Below, piece after piece: positions 48,300 to 59,285 of a stretch of DNA of 64,000 nucleotides; within the stretch, counting starts at the first letter, position 1; the number at the start of each line of letters is the position of its first letter. The DNA is taken from the NCBI RefSeq assembly GCF_020510565.1, contig NZ_CP075189.1, positions 2,278,501 through 2,342,500 of the forward strand, in the 5' to 3' direction. The notes beneath the pieces were generated by a model. The model ran no database searches. It was not told where the DNA came from and saw nothing but the letters and a program-made list of their open reading frames with translations. The position numbers and the translations under genes are program-made. This DNA is from Ferribacterium limneticum. Lineage in GTDB: Bacteria > Pseudomonadota > Gammaproteobacteria > Burkholderiales > Rhodocyclaceae.

Positions 48300-49891
48300 T
48301 TGATCACCGGCTGAATTTCCCAGGTATGGTGGGGCGGTGGGGATGGCAGCTCCCATTCCAGCCCTTCCGCACCCTCCCAGACCCGGCTCTCGACCTTCGG
48401 GCCGCCCCGTACACAAGACCAGATGTTCCAAGCAAAGAGCAACTGGCTGAAACCCAGGACAAAGGCGCCCAAGGTCGAGATCGCATTGAATTCGGCGAAC
48501 TGCAACGCATAGTCGGGAATGCGTCGCGGCATGCCGGCCAGACCGAGGAAGAACTGTGGCAGGAAAGTCAGGTTGAACGAGACCACGGTCAGCCAGAAAT
48601 GCAGCTTGCCGAGCTTTTCGCTATACATGTGGCCGGTCCATTTCGGCAGCCAGTAATAGACCCCGGTCATTACGCCCATGATGCCGCCGGCGAACAGCGC
48701 GTAATGGAAGTGGGCGACGACAAAATAGCTGTGGTGGTACTGGGCGTCGGCCGCGACGTCGGCGAGGATCAGGCCGGTGAGGCCGGCGATGCCGAACAGG
48801 ACGATGAAGCCAACGGCGAACAGCATCGGCGTCTCGAAAGTCATCGCGCCCTTCCACATGGTGGCGATCCAGCAAAAAAAGAGCACGGCCAGCGGCAGCG
48901 AAATAGCCATGGTGCTGAACATGAAGTAAATCAGCGCCGGCACCGGCATGCCGGCCGTGAAGAAATGGTGCGCCCAGACGACGACCGAGAGCAGGCCGAT
49001 GGCGATGAAGCTGTACACCTGCGCCTTGTAGCCGTAGGTTGGCTTGCGCGAGAAGGTGGACAGCACATGCGGCATCAGGCCCCAGACTGGCAGCAGGAGG
49101 ATGTACACCTCGGGGTGGCCGAAGAACCAGAACAGATGCTGGAAGAGGATTGGGTCGCCACCACCGGCTGCGTCGAAAAAATGCGTGCCGAAATGGCGGT
49201 CGGTGAGCAGCATGGTCACCGCGCCGGCCAGCACCGGCAGGGTGGCGATGAGCAGGAAGGCAGTGATCAGCCAGCCCCAGGCAAAGAGCGGCAGCTTCAT
49301 CATCGTCATTCCGGGGGCGCGCATGTTGAAGATGGTGACGATGATGTTGATCGAGCCCATGATCGACGAGATGCCCAGGATATGCACGGCGAGGATGGCG
49401 AAATCGACCCCCATGCCGCCCTGCACCGAGAGCGGCGCGTAGAAGGTCCAGCCGGTGGCGATCGCCCCATCGCCGATGCCGAATAGGGCCAGCGTGAAAG
49501 GCAGAGTGAGCAAGATGGCGGCGGGCGGCAGCAGCCAGAAACCCCAGTTGTTGAGGCGGGGCAGCGCCATGTCGGGGGCGCCGATCATCAGCGGCAGCAT
49601 CCAGTTGGCAAAGCCGGTGGCGGCCGGCATCAGCGCCGCAAAGATCATCACCAGCGCATGCACGCCGATCAGCTGGTTGAAGAACTCCGGCTGCATGAGC
49701 TGCAGGCCGGGCTGGAACAGCTCGGCCCGCACCGCCAGGATCATCAGGCCGCCGACAAAGAACATGATCAGCGAGAAGGTCAGGTACATCGTGCCGATGT
49801 CCTTGTGATTCGTCGTCGTCAGCCAGCGCATCAGGCCGCCGGGGTGATATTCGCCATGATGTTCTGCAGCGTGGGTAGTGGCTGTATTCAT
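48296..49891 (-). CDS. ctaD: Cytochrome c oxidase subunit I
   Basis: A 531-aa heme-copper oxidase subunit with twelve helices. Signatures: TTNHKDIGTMYL near the N-terminus, the CuB/cross-linked His-Tyr motif in WFFGHPEVYILLLPVWG, VWAHHFFTAGM (two CuB His) and the heme-ligand pair in YFVVAHFHYALFAG. The GHPEVY and HHxF arrangement fits an A-type oxidase. It overlaps the small assembly gene and follows coxB by 10 bases. Confidence 0.97.
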   Translation of the reverse strand: MNTATTHAAEHHGEYHPGGLMRWLTTTNHKDIGTMYLTFSLIMFFVGGLMILAVRAELFQPGLQLMQPEFFNQLIGVHALVMIFAALMPAATGFANWMLPLMIGAPDMALPRLNNWGFWLLPPAAILLTLPFTLALFGIGDGAIATGWTFYAPLSVQGGMGVDFAILAVHILGISSIMGSINIIVTIFNMRAPGMTMMKLPLFAWGWLITAFLLIATLPVLAGAVTMLLTDRHFGTHFFDAAGGGDPILFQHLFWFFGHPEVYILLLPVWGLMPHVLSTFSRKPTYGYKAQVYSFIAIGLLSVVVWAHHFFTAGMPVPALIYFMFSTMAISLPLAVLFFCWIATMWKGAMTFETPMLFAVGFIVLFGIAGLTGLILADVAADAQYHHSYFVVAHFHYALFAGGIMGVMTGVYYWLPKWTGHMYSEKLGKLHFWLTVVSFNLTFLPQFFLGLAGMPRRIPDYALQFAEFNAISTLGAFVLGFSQLLFAWNIWSCVRGGPKVESRVWEGAEGLEWELPSPPPHHTWEIQPVIK

Positions 49892-49901
49892 GGCTCGTCT
49901 C

Positions 49902-51116
49902 CTAGCGCAGTGACTTGATCTGGGCTGGCTGGATCATGTCGCCCGCCTGGTTGCCGAAACTGTTGCGTTCGTAGGTGATGACAGCCGCCAGCTCGACATC
50001 TGACAGGCTGGCGCTGAAGGCCTGCATCGCCGTGCCGGCCTTGCCGTGCATGACCCGGTCGACATGGCTGTCCTTGACGATCTTGCCGTTCATGTCGAGC
50101 AGCAGATCATTGACGATCTTGCTGCCGGCCAGTGCCGGGAAGGCCGGGGGCAAACCCTTGCCGTCGGGCTGGTGACAGGCGGCGCAAACCTTTTCATAGA
50201 CCGCCTTGCCCTCGGCGACCAGTTCGTCCTTGCTCCAGGTCCGGTCGGCACCGCCCGCGGCGGCCTTGGCTTCGGCTTTTTGTGCTTCCACCCAGGCGAG
50301 ATACTCTGGCTCCGGTACGGCATGGACGACCACCGGCATGAAACCGTGGTCCTTGCCGCACAACTCGGCGCACTGGCCGCGGTAGATGCCGGGCTTTTCG
50401 ATCAGTACCCAGGTTTCGCGCAGGAAGCCGGGTATAGCGTCGCGCTTGACGCCGAATTGCGGCACCCACCAGGTATGGATAACGTCGGTCGAGGTGAGCA
50501 GGATGCGCACTTTCTTGCCGACCGGCAGCACCACTGGCTTGTCGACTTCCAGCAGGTAATGTTCGCCCTTGGCTTCGGCATTGGCGATCTGGTCGCGCGG
50601 CGTGGCCAGCGTGCTGATGAACTTGACCCCGGATTCAGGGTACTCGTACTGCCACTTCCACTGCATGCCGGTGACCTTGAGCACCATGTCGGCCTTGGTC
50701 TGGGTGTCTTCCATGTTGATGATGGCCTGCACGGCCGGGATACCCATCAGTACGAAGTCGATGAAAAGCAGGATGGCGAACGGAATCAACGCCCAGAACC
50801 ATTGCAGCGCGCCAGTCGGCCCGGTGAACTTGGCCGGGGCGTGGCCGGAACTTTTCCGGTGCTTGATCATCGAGTAGATCATGATGGCGAACACCACCAC
50901 GAACAGGATGGTGATGATCAGCATGAACTCGTTGTGGATGTGCAGCGTTTCCCGGGCAATGGGCGTGACTGGCTCGGGGAAATTAAACTTGTACTCAGCG
51001 CTGGCTAAAGCCGGCAAGAGCAGGGCGGAAGGAGGGAAAAGGCTGCGTAGCAGCCGGGCAACAAGATTTGCGTCTGCGCTTTGCGCAGCCTGAGTCTCAA
51101 GCGTACAACTCGCCAT
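49902..51116 (-). CDS. coxB: Cytochrome c oxidase subunit II with fused cytochrome c domain
   Basis: A 404-aa protein: signal/N-terminal helix, two membrane helices (about 62-85 and 105-128), the CuA domain (His214, Cys249, Glu251, Cys253, His257, Met260 in YRGQCAELCGKDHGFMPV) and a C-terminal cytochrome c domain with the heme motif CAACH (residues 311-315) and the probable Met ligand in GTAMQAF. The fusion is characteristic of caa3-type oxidases. It is the first gene of the minus-strand oxidase locus and divergent from the SCO gene. Confidence 0.95.
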   Translation of the reverse strand: MASCTLETQAAQSADANLVARLLRSLFPPSALLLPALASAEYKFNFPEPVTPIARETLHIHNEFMLIITILFVVVFAIMIYSMIKHRKSSGHAPAKFTGPTGALQWFWALIPFAILLFIDFVLMGIPAVQAIINMEDTQTKADMVLKVTGMQWKWQYEYPESGVKFISTLATPRDQIANAEAKGEHYLLEVDKPVVLPVGKKVRILLTSTDVIHTWWVPQFGVKRDAIPGFLRETWVLIEKPGIYRGQCAELCGKDHGFMPVVVHAVPEPEYLAWVEAQKAEAKAAAGGADRTWSKDELVAEGKAVYEKVCAACHQPDGKGLPPAFPALAGSKIVNDLLLDMNGKIVKDSHVDRVMHGKAGTAMQAFSASLSDVELAAVITYERNSFGNQAGDMIQPAQIKSLR

Positions 51117-51195
51117 TCCGTTCCCTCCCCTTGTGAGAACCGACCTCTGGGTTGAGAATCAATGTTCCTGAAATAGTTCAGAAATAATTTTCACG

Positions 51196-52837
<1,642 letters not shown>

Positions 52838-53553
52838 AGTAGCTGGCCGTTCGGGCCGAAGCTGTTTTCGTGAACCGTGATGTTACCGCCAGCGTCTTGC
52901 CAGATCAGCGTTGAGGCTCGCGTGCCATAGCTTTCCGATTTCACGAAAATGGCCGATAACAGGCGTTCCCATTCGATGGGAACACCGGTGCTTGGCAGGT
53001 TTTCATCGGCGACGATAGCCTGGTCGGTCAGCAGATCGAAAAATGCCGACTCATCAGGCAGGCGGGGCAGTGCTTCGGAAAAGCGCTGGCGGGCGGCCAG
53101 CAGCTTTGGCCACGGGCTGTCGAGCAGGTGATTCGATAAGCCGTAAACGCCTGGTGCCAGTGGGCGTGGATTGCCATCCCGATTCGAGCAATAGACCAGC
53201 TCATCGCCGTCACCCAGCAAAAGGTTGTAGCCGGAGTATTGGTCGCCATCGATTCCCGCCGCGTAGTCGCCCGCCGATGAGCGGGCAGTCAGGAAGCCCC
53301 GTGTCAGGGCGCCGCGGGATTGCGCGCCTTTGGCCATGCCGGGTTCGCGCACGTTAGTGACTGCGGCAAAGCGTCCGGATTCGCTGATGCCCAGCCAGGT
53401 GCCGCCGGCTTCGAGATCGAGTCCGCCGATGACTTCCTGCGCATCGAACCAGCGCGCTAAAGACGCCGTCGGGCGGGCGTAGAACTCATCACGATTGGCC
53501 GCGACGACCAGCGGGTAATCCGGATGAACCCGCCAGCCGACGACGATCAGGCA

Positions 53554-53592
53554 CATTTCATTTTTGGCCGTTTTTACGGGTTGACCGCAGCA
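53554..53592 (-). repeat. Dispersed palindromic motif, copy 8 (junction of ygfZ and TANGO2-like gene)
   Basis: On the minus strand TGCTGCGGTCAACCCGTAAA is followed by AACGGCCAAAAATGAAATG. It provides the last codons and TAA stop of ygfZ (A-A-A-V-N-P-stop), the short spacer and the ATG of the next gene. Confidence 0.7.
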
Positions 53593-54590
53593 GCCTGTAC
53601 AGAAGGGCCTTCCAGCGAACCAAGACGCACATTACCGGCAAAATTGCTCTGGATGACGGCCAGGGCTTCGTAGCCGCCAGCCGGTGACGGGGCAACGGTC
53701 ATCACAGTACCGCAGGACTGATCCGGGTTGTCGGGCGAATGCAGGATATCGCCGGCCTTGAGCGCCTGCGCACTGGTCACGCGATGCAGGTGGCGTTTTA
53801 CCTTGCCGAGGTACTGGGTGCGGGCCACGATTTCCTGACCCGGATAACAGCCCTTGTGGAAACTGACGCCGCCAATCTTTTCGAAATCGGCCATTTGCGG
53901 CACGAATTCTTCCTTGGTGGCCAGGGTGACGAGCGGGAAGGCCGCCTGGATATCGAGCCAGCGCCAGGCAGGGAGGCCAGCCGGACGGGCTTTGACGGTG
54001 AGTTTTTGCCACAGCACAGCCATCGCCGATTCCGGCGCCACGATCATGAAACGCGTGGTATCGAGGCGAATGACGGTTGCGCCGTCGGCGGTGGCTGTAG
54101 CCATTGCTTCAGCCGGGCAGGGCAGCCCGGCATCGACCAGCGCTTCTTCGGCCTGTGGCCCGGAGAGGCCGAGCATGACGGTACTGTCGGTCTGCGCGGC
54201 CAGTTTTACTTTTGCCCGCAAGACGAACATTTGCAGGCGCTTTTGCGTTGCTTCCTGGAGGTCGGCGGCCAGCGCGAGGAGATAGCGCTCGCCCTGGCGC
54301 CAGACGACGAAACTCGCCTGCATCCGCCCCTTGGCCGTGCACCAACCGGCATGCTGGGCCTGGCCATCGGCCAGATGGTTGATGTCGCTGGTGAACTGGC
54401 TGTGCAGGAAGGCTTTGGCCTCTTCACCCGTGGCTTCGATGAGGCCGAGGTGAGTCAGCGGAACGACGACCGTCTGCTGCGTTGCGGCAAGCAATTCGCC
54501 GGCTGCATCGCCGAAGTTGAGAAGCTCGGTCGAATCGTTGTCGAAGACACCTTCGGTCGATTCCAGAAAGCTGCGCCAGTGGGGATTCAT
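53574..54590 (-). CDS. ygfZ: Folate-binding protein YgfZ (iron-sulfur cluster maintenance)
   Basis: A 338-aa GcvT-fold protein. The hallmark K-G-C-x-x-G-Q-E is present in SFHKGCYPGQEIVARTQYLG. YgfZ helps build or repair certain Fe-S enzymes with folate as a cofactor. The ATG at 54590 fits the family start (NPHWRSFLESTEG). Its stop codon falls within a copy of the dispersed motif. It is divergent from mltG. Confidence 0.92.
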   Translation of the reverse strand: MNPHWRSFLESTEGVFDNDSTELLNFGDAAGELLAATQQTVVVPLTHLGLIEATGEEAKAFLHSQFTSDINHLADGQAQHAGWCTAKGRMQASFVVWRQGERYLLALAADLQEATQKRLQMFVLRAKVKLAAQTDSTVMLGLSGPQAEEALVDAGLPCPAEAMATATADGATVIRLDTTRFMIVAPESAMAVLWQKLTVKARPAGLPAWRWLDIQAAFPLVTLATKEEFVPQMADFEKIGGVSFHKGCYPGQEIVARTQYLGKVKRHLHRVTSAQALKAGDILHSPDNPDQSCGTVMTVAPSPAGGYEALAVIQSNFAGNVRLGSLEGPSVQAAAVNP

Positions 54591-54682
54591 GAGGGCTCCT
54601 GAGGGGGTTTCGGATATTATATCGCTCGTTATAACGTGCTCGTTCCACACGGGCAAGACCTGCTTGCTCCCTTCGAGTTCCC

Positions 54683-55678
54683 GTGCGCTTCTTCCCCAGG
54701 ATTTTCCTCCCGATATTTCTGCTTTTGGCGACCGCAGCCGGTGGCCTGTGGTGGTGGGCCAATCAGCCCCTGCAATTGAGTAGTTCGCCGCTCGATTTTC
54801 GGGTGACGGCCGGCAGCAGCTTGCGCTCGGCGATCACCCAGATGCGCGAGGCCGGTATCAATGTCGAGCCAACGCTGCTCGCCACCTTAGCCCGCCTTAA
54901 CCGGGCCGATACGGCCATCAAGGCAGGGAGCTATGCGGTCAAAACAGGGGTTACCCCCATGCAACTGCTCAACAAGCTGCTCAAAGGCAAGGTGACGCAG
55001 GGCGAACTGACCCTGGTTGAAGGCTGGACTTTCCGCCAGTGGCGCGGGCGAATGGATAAACATCCCGATCTGAGTCACGAAACTAGCGGCTTGAGCGAAG
55101 CACAAATCATTGCCCAGCTGGGGCTCAATGTCAGGAGCCTCGAAGGTCTGCTATTTCCGGATACCTACCTTTTCGACAAGCAGTCGAGCGATTTGGAACT
55201 ACTGGCGCGCGCCAATCGGGCCATGCAGCGCAAACTCGATGCCGAGTGGGCTCAGCGGGCGGCCGGGTTGCCCTTCAATACGCCTGGAGAGGCGCTGGTC
55301 ATGGCCTCGATTGTCGAAAAGGAAACCGGGCGCGAAGCGGATCGGAATCTCGTCGCCGCAGTGTTCGTCAATCGCCTGCGCAAGGGCATGCTTCTGCAAA
55401 CCGATCCGACGGTGATCTATGGTCTGGGCGAGAACTTCGACGGAAATCTGCGCAAGCGCGACCTGCAAACCGACACCCCGTACAATACCTACACCCGGTC
55501 CGGCTTGCCGCCGACGCCGATCTCCATGCCCGGGCAGGCTTCGCTGCGTGCGGCACTCAACCCGGCTCAAAGCGATGCGCTCTATTTTGTCGCACGCGGC
55601 GATGGCAGCAGCCAGTTTTCGCAGACGCTGGAAGAACACAACAACGCAGTTAACCGATATCAAAGGGGTGGGAAGTGA
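54683..55678 (+). CDS. mltG: Endolytic murein transglycosylase MltG
   Basis: A 331-aa membrane-anchored YceG-type enzyme with one N-terminal helix ([18 protein letters not shown]). The catalytic region holds [28 protein letters not shown] (catalytic Glu), [21 protein letters not shown] and [15 protein letters not shown]. It cuts nascent glycan strands. It starts at a GTG and overlaps tmk by GTGA, the conserved mltG-tmk-holB order. Confidence 0.95.
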   Translation: MRFFPRIFLPIFLLLATAAGGLWWWANQPLQLSSSPLDFRVTAGSSLRSAITQMREAGINVEPTLLATLARLNRADTAIKAGSYAVKTGVTPMQLLNKLLKGKVTQGELTLVEGWTFRQWRGRMDKHPDLSHETSGLSEAQIIAQLGLNVRSLEGLLFPDTYLFDKQSSDLELLARANRAMQRKLDAEWAQRAAGLPFNTPGEALVMASIVEKETGREADRNLVAAVFVNRLRKGMLLQTDPTVIYGLGENFDGNLRKRDLQTDTPYNTYTRSGLPPTPISMPGQASLRAALNPAQSDALYFVARGDGSSQFSQTLEEHNNAVNRYQRGGK

Positions 55679-56289
55679 AAGGTAAATTCATCACTTTCGA
55701 AGGCATAGATGGTGCAGGCAAGAGCAGTCACGTTGAGTGGCTGGCCGAATTGCTGCGCGCACGCGGCATAGTCGTGCAAGTGACGCGCGAACCGGGCGGG
55801 ACCGAACTGGGTGAAAAGTTGCGGGAATTATTGCTCAACGAGCCCATGCACCTGGAAACCGAAACGCTGCTCATGTTCGCCGCCCGGCGCGAGCACCTGG
55901 CCAAATTGATCGAGCCAGCATTGGCTCGCGGCGAATGGGTGATCTGCGACCGCTTCAGCGATGCGACCTACGCCTATCAGGGCGGTGGTCGCGGACTGGA
56001 TCGTTCCAAGTTCCTGATTCTGGAGCATTGGGTGCATGAACACCTGCAACCGGATCTGACACTTTTGTTCGATCTGCCGCTTGATATTGCCCGCGAGCGC
56101 ATCGTGCTGGCCAATCGGGTGCTCGACAAGTTCGAACAGGAGCGGGTCGATTTTCATGAGCGAGTCCGTCAGGCTTATCTGGAAAGAGCGCATGGCAGTC
56201 CGAGCAGAATGCGTGTCGTTAACGCCGACAACACCATTGCCGATATTCGCAAACAACTTGAACAAATAATTGCATCGATTTGTTTATGA
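55675..56289 (+). CDS. tmk: Thymidylate kinase
   Basis: A 204-aa P-loop kinase that phosphorylates dTMP. Walker [13 protein letters not shown], the DRX-type [19 protein letters not shown] and a lid region near [10 protein letters not shown] are visible. It starts with GTG inside the mltG end and overlaps holB by ATGA. Confidence 0.95.
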   Translation: MKGKFITFEGIDGAGKSSHVEWLAELLRARGIVVQVTREPGGTELGEKLRELLLNEPMHLETETLLMFAARREHLAKLIEPALARGEWVICDRFSDATYAYQGGGRGLDRSKFLILEHWVHEHLQPDLTLLFDLPLDIARERIVLANRVLDKFEQERVDFHERVRQAYLERAHGSPSRMRVVNADNTIADIRKQLEQIIASICL

Positions 56290-57305
56290 ACGTTATTGAT
56301 CTTCATTCGAAGGTCTGGGCTGGATTGCAGGCAAGGCGGAAGCAATTGCCGCATTCGCTGTTGCTGGTGGGCCAAAAAGGCTTGGGAAAATATGAGCTGG
56401 CAAGGCGTTTCGCCGCCAGCCTGCTCTGTGAGTCACCGTCAATCGACGGCCTGGCTTGCGGCAAGTGCCTGGCCTGCAACTGGTTCGAGCAAGGCAATCA
56501 TCCCGATTTTCGCTTGCTGCAGCCCGATGCGCTCGGCGAAGAGGCAGAGGTCGAGGACGGCAAGAAAAAGCCCAGCCAGCAGATCACCATCGATCAGGTG
56601 CGCGGGCTCGACGAATTTTTTAACGTCGGTACTCACCGCGGCGGATTGCGGATCATTCTGGTCAATCCAACCGAGGCAATGAATCGCAGCACGGCAAATT
56701 CTCTTCTTAAAACACTTGAAGAACCAGCTCCAGACACATTGTTTTTAATGGTTTCCAGTGAGCCGATGCGCTTGCTACCAACCATACGCAGCCGCTGTCA
56801 GGTAGTGCCGGTTCCGGTGCCCTCGATGAAGCTTGCGGAAAAGGTTCTGGCTGACGAAGGTATTGCCCAGGCCGAACGCTGGCTGGCGCTGGCGGGTGGT
56901 TCGCCCGGGCTGGCGATGGAATTGGCAACATCCGGGCAGGGCGCTTGGCTTGAGTTGCTGACCGCGCAACTCGGCGCCGGTCGCAAGGGTGATCCTCTGG
57001 CAACAGCTGCCGAACTCGAAAAAGCCGTCAAGGACAGCAAGGGCAAGGTGGCTTTGAAACACATCACCGAAGCCTTGCAGAAATGGATGGTTGACCTGAC
57101 TCTGGCCAAGAATGGCCTGTCTGTTCGATATTTTCTGCCGCAACAGGCCATTATTTCAGGCTTGGCTGATATGATTCCGCCTGCACGCCTGATTCAGTTC
57201 TATCGGGCCCTGATTACACGTCGCCAGGAGGCCGAGCAGCCGCTCAATGCGCGCCTCTTCCTGGAAAGCCTTTTTCTGGATTATCGAGCCCTGTTTGCCA
57301 ATTGA
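56286..57305 (+). CDS. holB: DNA polymerase III subunit delta'
   Basis: A 339-aa clamp-loader subunit. It has a P-loop-like segment [20 protein letters not shown], the zinc Cys cluster [20 protein letters not shown], the sensor-like [18 protein letters not shown] and IRSRCQ. The ATG at 56286 is used rather than the TTG two codons earlier. It belongs to the coupled mltG-tmk-holB-pilZ-tatD chain. Confidence 0.93.
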   Translation: MNVIDLHSKVWAGLQARRKQLPHSLLLVGQKGLGKYELARRFAASLLCESPSIDGLACGKCLACNWFEQGNHPDFRLLQPDALGEEAEVEDGKKKPSQQITIDQVRGLDEFFNVGTHRGGLRIILVNPTEAMNRSTANSLLKTLEEPAPDTLFLMVSSEPMRLLPTIRSRCQVVPVPVPSMKLAEKVLADEGIAQAERWLALAGGSPGLAMELATSGQGAWLELLTAQLGAGRKGDPLATAAELEKAVKDSKGKVALKHITEALQKWMVDLTLAKNGLSVRYFLPQQAIISGLADMIPPARLIQFYRALITRRQEAEQPLNARLFLESLFLDYRALFAN

Positions 57306-57311
57306 TCAACG

Positions 57312-57674
57312 ATGAGTGAAGCAAAACCAGCTCCGCAGCGCCCTAGCGTCCTCTCGCTCAACATCAATTCGAAATCTGCGCTTTACGCCGCATTCATGCC
57401 CCATCTGCGCAGCGGCGGCATCTTCATTCCGACGACCCGCGGCTACACCATTGGCGATGAAGTTTTCATGCTGCTGTCGCTGATGGACGATCCGGCCAAA
57501 CTGCCAATCGCCGGCACCGTCGTCTGGATTACCCCGGCGGGTGCCCAGAATGGCCGGGCGCAGGGGATTGGCGTGCATTTTAATAATGACGAAAGCGGCC
57601 AGGAAGCCCGGCGCAAGATCGAAGGCCTGCTCGGCGGTGTCATGCAGTCGGCCCGTCCCACGCATACGCTCTGA
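57312..57674 (+). CDS. pilZ: PilZ domain protein (type IV pilus-type)
   Basis: A 120-aa PilZ protein. The position between holB and tatD and the sequence (LSLNINSKSALYAAFMPHLR, GGIFIPTTRGYTIGDEVFML, GTVVWITPAGAQNGRAQGIGVHF) match the founding PilZ of type IV pilus assembly. That protein does not bind cyclic di-GMP well because it lacks the RxxxR and DxSxxG motifs; neither is obvious here. Presence implies a type IV pilus system elsewhere in the genome. Confidence 0.9.
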   Translation: MSEAKPAPQRPSVLSLNINSKSALYAAFMPHLRSGGIFIPTTRGYTIGDEVFMLLSLMDDPAKLPIAGTVVWITPAGAQNGRAQGIGVHFNNDESGQEARRKIEGLLGGVMQSARPTHTL

Positions 57675-57683
57675 TTGGCCGGC

Positions 57684-58457
57684 ATGCTGGTCGACTCCCA
57701 CTGTCACCTCGATTTTCCCGATCTGGCCAATCGCATGCTGGATGTCCTGCTGCGCATGCAGGAGAATCAGGTTGGCCTGGCTGTCTGCATCGGTGTCAAT
57801 CTTGAAGATTTTCCGCAGGTGCTTGCGCTGGCCGAGCAGCATGAGCAGCTTTATGCCACGGTCGGCGTGCACCCCGAATATACCGATGTCGAAGAGCCCG
57901 ATGAAGAGCGGCTTCTAACACTTGCCGTGCACCCGAAAGTGATCGCCATCGGCGAAACCGGGCTCGACTACTACTGGCAGAAGGATCAGCCTGAGTGGCA
58001 GCGGAACCGTTTTCGGACTCACATTCGGGCAGCCAAGCGTTGCGGCAAACCGCTGGTGGTGCACACCCGCGATTCCGCTGCTGATACCTTGCGCGTGCTG
58101 AAGGAAGAGGGTGCCGATGCGGTCGGCGGTGTCATGCATTGTTTTACCGAGAACTGGGATATCGCCCGATTGGCGCTTGATCTTGGCTTCTATCTCTCAT
58201 TTTCAGGAATCGTCACCTTCAAGAACGCCGCCATCGTCAAGGAGGTGGCGCAGAAATGTCCGTTGGACCGCCTTCTCGTCGAAACCGACTCGCCCTATCT
58301 GGCGCCAGTGCCTTATCGTGGCAAACCAAACGAGCCGGCCTACGTGCGCTATGTCGCCGAGGAAATCGCCAAACTGCGTTCGATTAGCCTTGATGAAGTC
58401 CACCAAGCGACAACCGATAATTTCTTTTCGTTGTTCAAAGGCGCAAAACAGATATGA
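57684..58457 (+). CDS. tatD: TatD family metal-dependent hydrolase
   Basis: A 257-aa TIM-barrel nuclease. The metal ligands begin in LVDSHCHLDFP, with further motifs IGETGLDYYW, LVVHTRDSAADT, GVMHCFTENW and LLVETDSPYLAPVPYRGKPN. This member is the YcfH/TatD type encoded after holB-pilZ. The ATG at 57684 is preferred to a TTG three codons earlier. It overlaps the ankyrin gene by ATGA. Confidence 0.92.
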   Translation: MLVDSHCHLDFPDLANRMLDVLLRMQENQVGLAVCIGVNLEDFPQVLALAEQHEQLYATVGVHPEYTDVEEPDEERLLTLAVHPKVIAIGETGLDYYWQKDQPEWQRNRFRTHIRAAKRCGKPLVVHTRDSAADTLRVLKEEGADAVGGVMHCFTENWDIARLALDLGFYLSFSGIVTFKNAAIVKEVAQKCPLDRLLVETDSPYLAPVPYRGKPNEPAYVRYVAEEIAKLRSISLDEVHQATTDNFFSLFKGAKQI

Positions 58458-59122
58458 AAATTAGCCAAAATTTCCGGTTGACCGTAGCAATTGCCTTGGC
58501 TGTCCCGGCCATCGTCGGCGCGGCCACCTACGACGACCTGATCACCTCTGCCAAGATGGGTGACGTCAAGGAAATCACGCAGCTAGCTGCCAAGGGTGCG
58601 TCCCTCGATACGACCGATATTGATGGCAACACGCTGCTGATGTTGGCAGCCCGCGACGGGCATGCCGAAATGGTGGACTATCTGATCAGGAACCGCGCCA
58701 AGCTCAACGCCCGAAATTCGGCCGGTGACACGGCGCTCCGTCTGGCTGCCTTTCGCGGCCATAAGGCAGTGGTCGAGTTGCTGTTGGCCGGCGGCGCGGC
58801 AGTCAACATGCAGGGCTGGACACCTCTGGCCTATGCGGCATTCAGCGGCCATCTGGAAATTGCAAAGCTACTCGTCAAGTCAGGCGCAGACGTCAATCTA
58901 GCCTCGGAGAATGGCACTACCCCGTTGATTGCCGCATCACGTAGCGGGCACCTCGAAGTCGTTCAATTCCTGATCGCCAGCAAGGCCGACCTGGGCCGTA
59001 CCGTCGATAGCGGCGAAACCGCTCTCGATATCGCATCTCGCTTCAACAATACGGATATTGCTGAGCTGATTCGCAAGGCCGGCGGAAAGTCCGGGAAAAC
59101 AGTCACTATTGAGGTTCGGTAA
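58454..59122 (+). CDS. Exported ankyrin-repeat protein
   Basis: A 222-aa protein. It has a signal peptide (about residues 1-24, ending VGAAT) and five ankyrin repeats, for example GNTLLMLAARDGHAEMVDYL, GDTALRLAAFRGHKAVVELL, WTPLAYAAFSGHLEIAKLL and TTPLIAASRSGHLEVVQFL. It probably mediates protein contacts in the periplasm. Residues 2-13 (K-I-S-Q-N-F-R-L-T-V-A-I) are encoded by a copy of the dispersed motif, which here supplies the charged start of the signal peptide. It is last in the mltG-to-tatD chain and overlaps tatD by ATGA. Confidence 0.85.
   Translation: MKISQNFRLTVAIALAVPAIVGAATYDDLITSAKMGDVKEITQLAAKGASLDTTDIDGNTLLMLAARDGHAEMVDYLIRNRAKLNARNSAGDTALRLAAFRGHKAVVELLLAGGAAVNMQGWTPLAYAAFSGHLEIAKLLVKSGADVNLASENGTTPLIAASRSGHLEVVQFLIASKADLGRTVDSGETALDIASRFNNTDIAELIRKAGGKSGKTVTIEVR
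58455..58490 (-). repeat. Dispersed palindromic motif, copy 9 (start of ankyrin gene)
   Basis: On the minus strand TTGCTACGGTCAACCGGAAA continues into TTTTGGCTAATTTTC. It is almost identical to the reference copy at 31441-31479 through core and arm. It begins one base after the start of the ATG codon. Confidence 0.8.
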
Positions 59123-59285
59123 GACCGGTTGGTGCTCCATGCATCATGAGTCGCCCAGAAATTAACCGGAATTCGTGAAAAAAGCACAGTCGCTGCTTAT
59201 TGGAGCTCGCTAGTATAGGAGTTGACGTATTGCACATGTCATTTCCTCATTAAGCCAATCCATTCACTCAGGCGCTCGGACCACA

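Noticed and set aside
59158..59180. ATTAACCGGAATTCGTGAAA after the ankyrin gene looked like a tenth motif copy
   Set aside because: Only the CCGGAA part and loose A/T tracts match; the CGGTCAAC core is missing.
59200..59285. Sigma-54 promoter upstream of prsT (ends in TATTGCA)
   Set aside because: The nearest GG is 12 rather than 10 bases from the GC, so it does not fit RpoN spacing.
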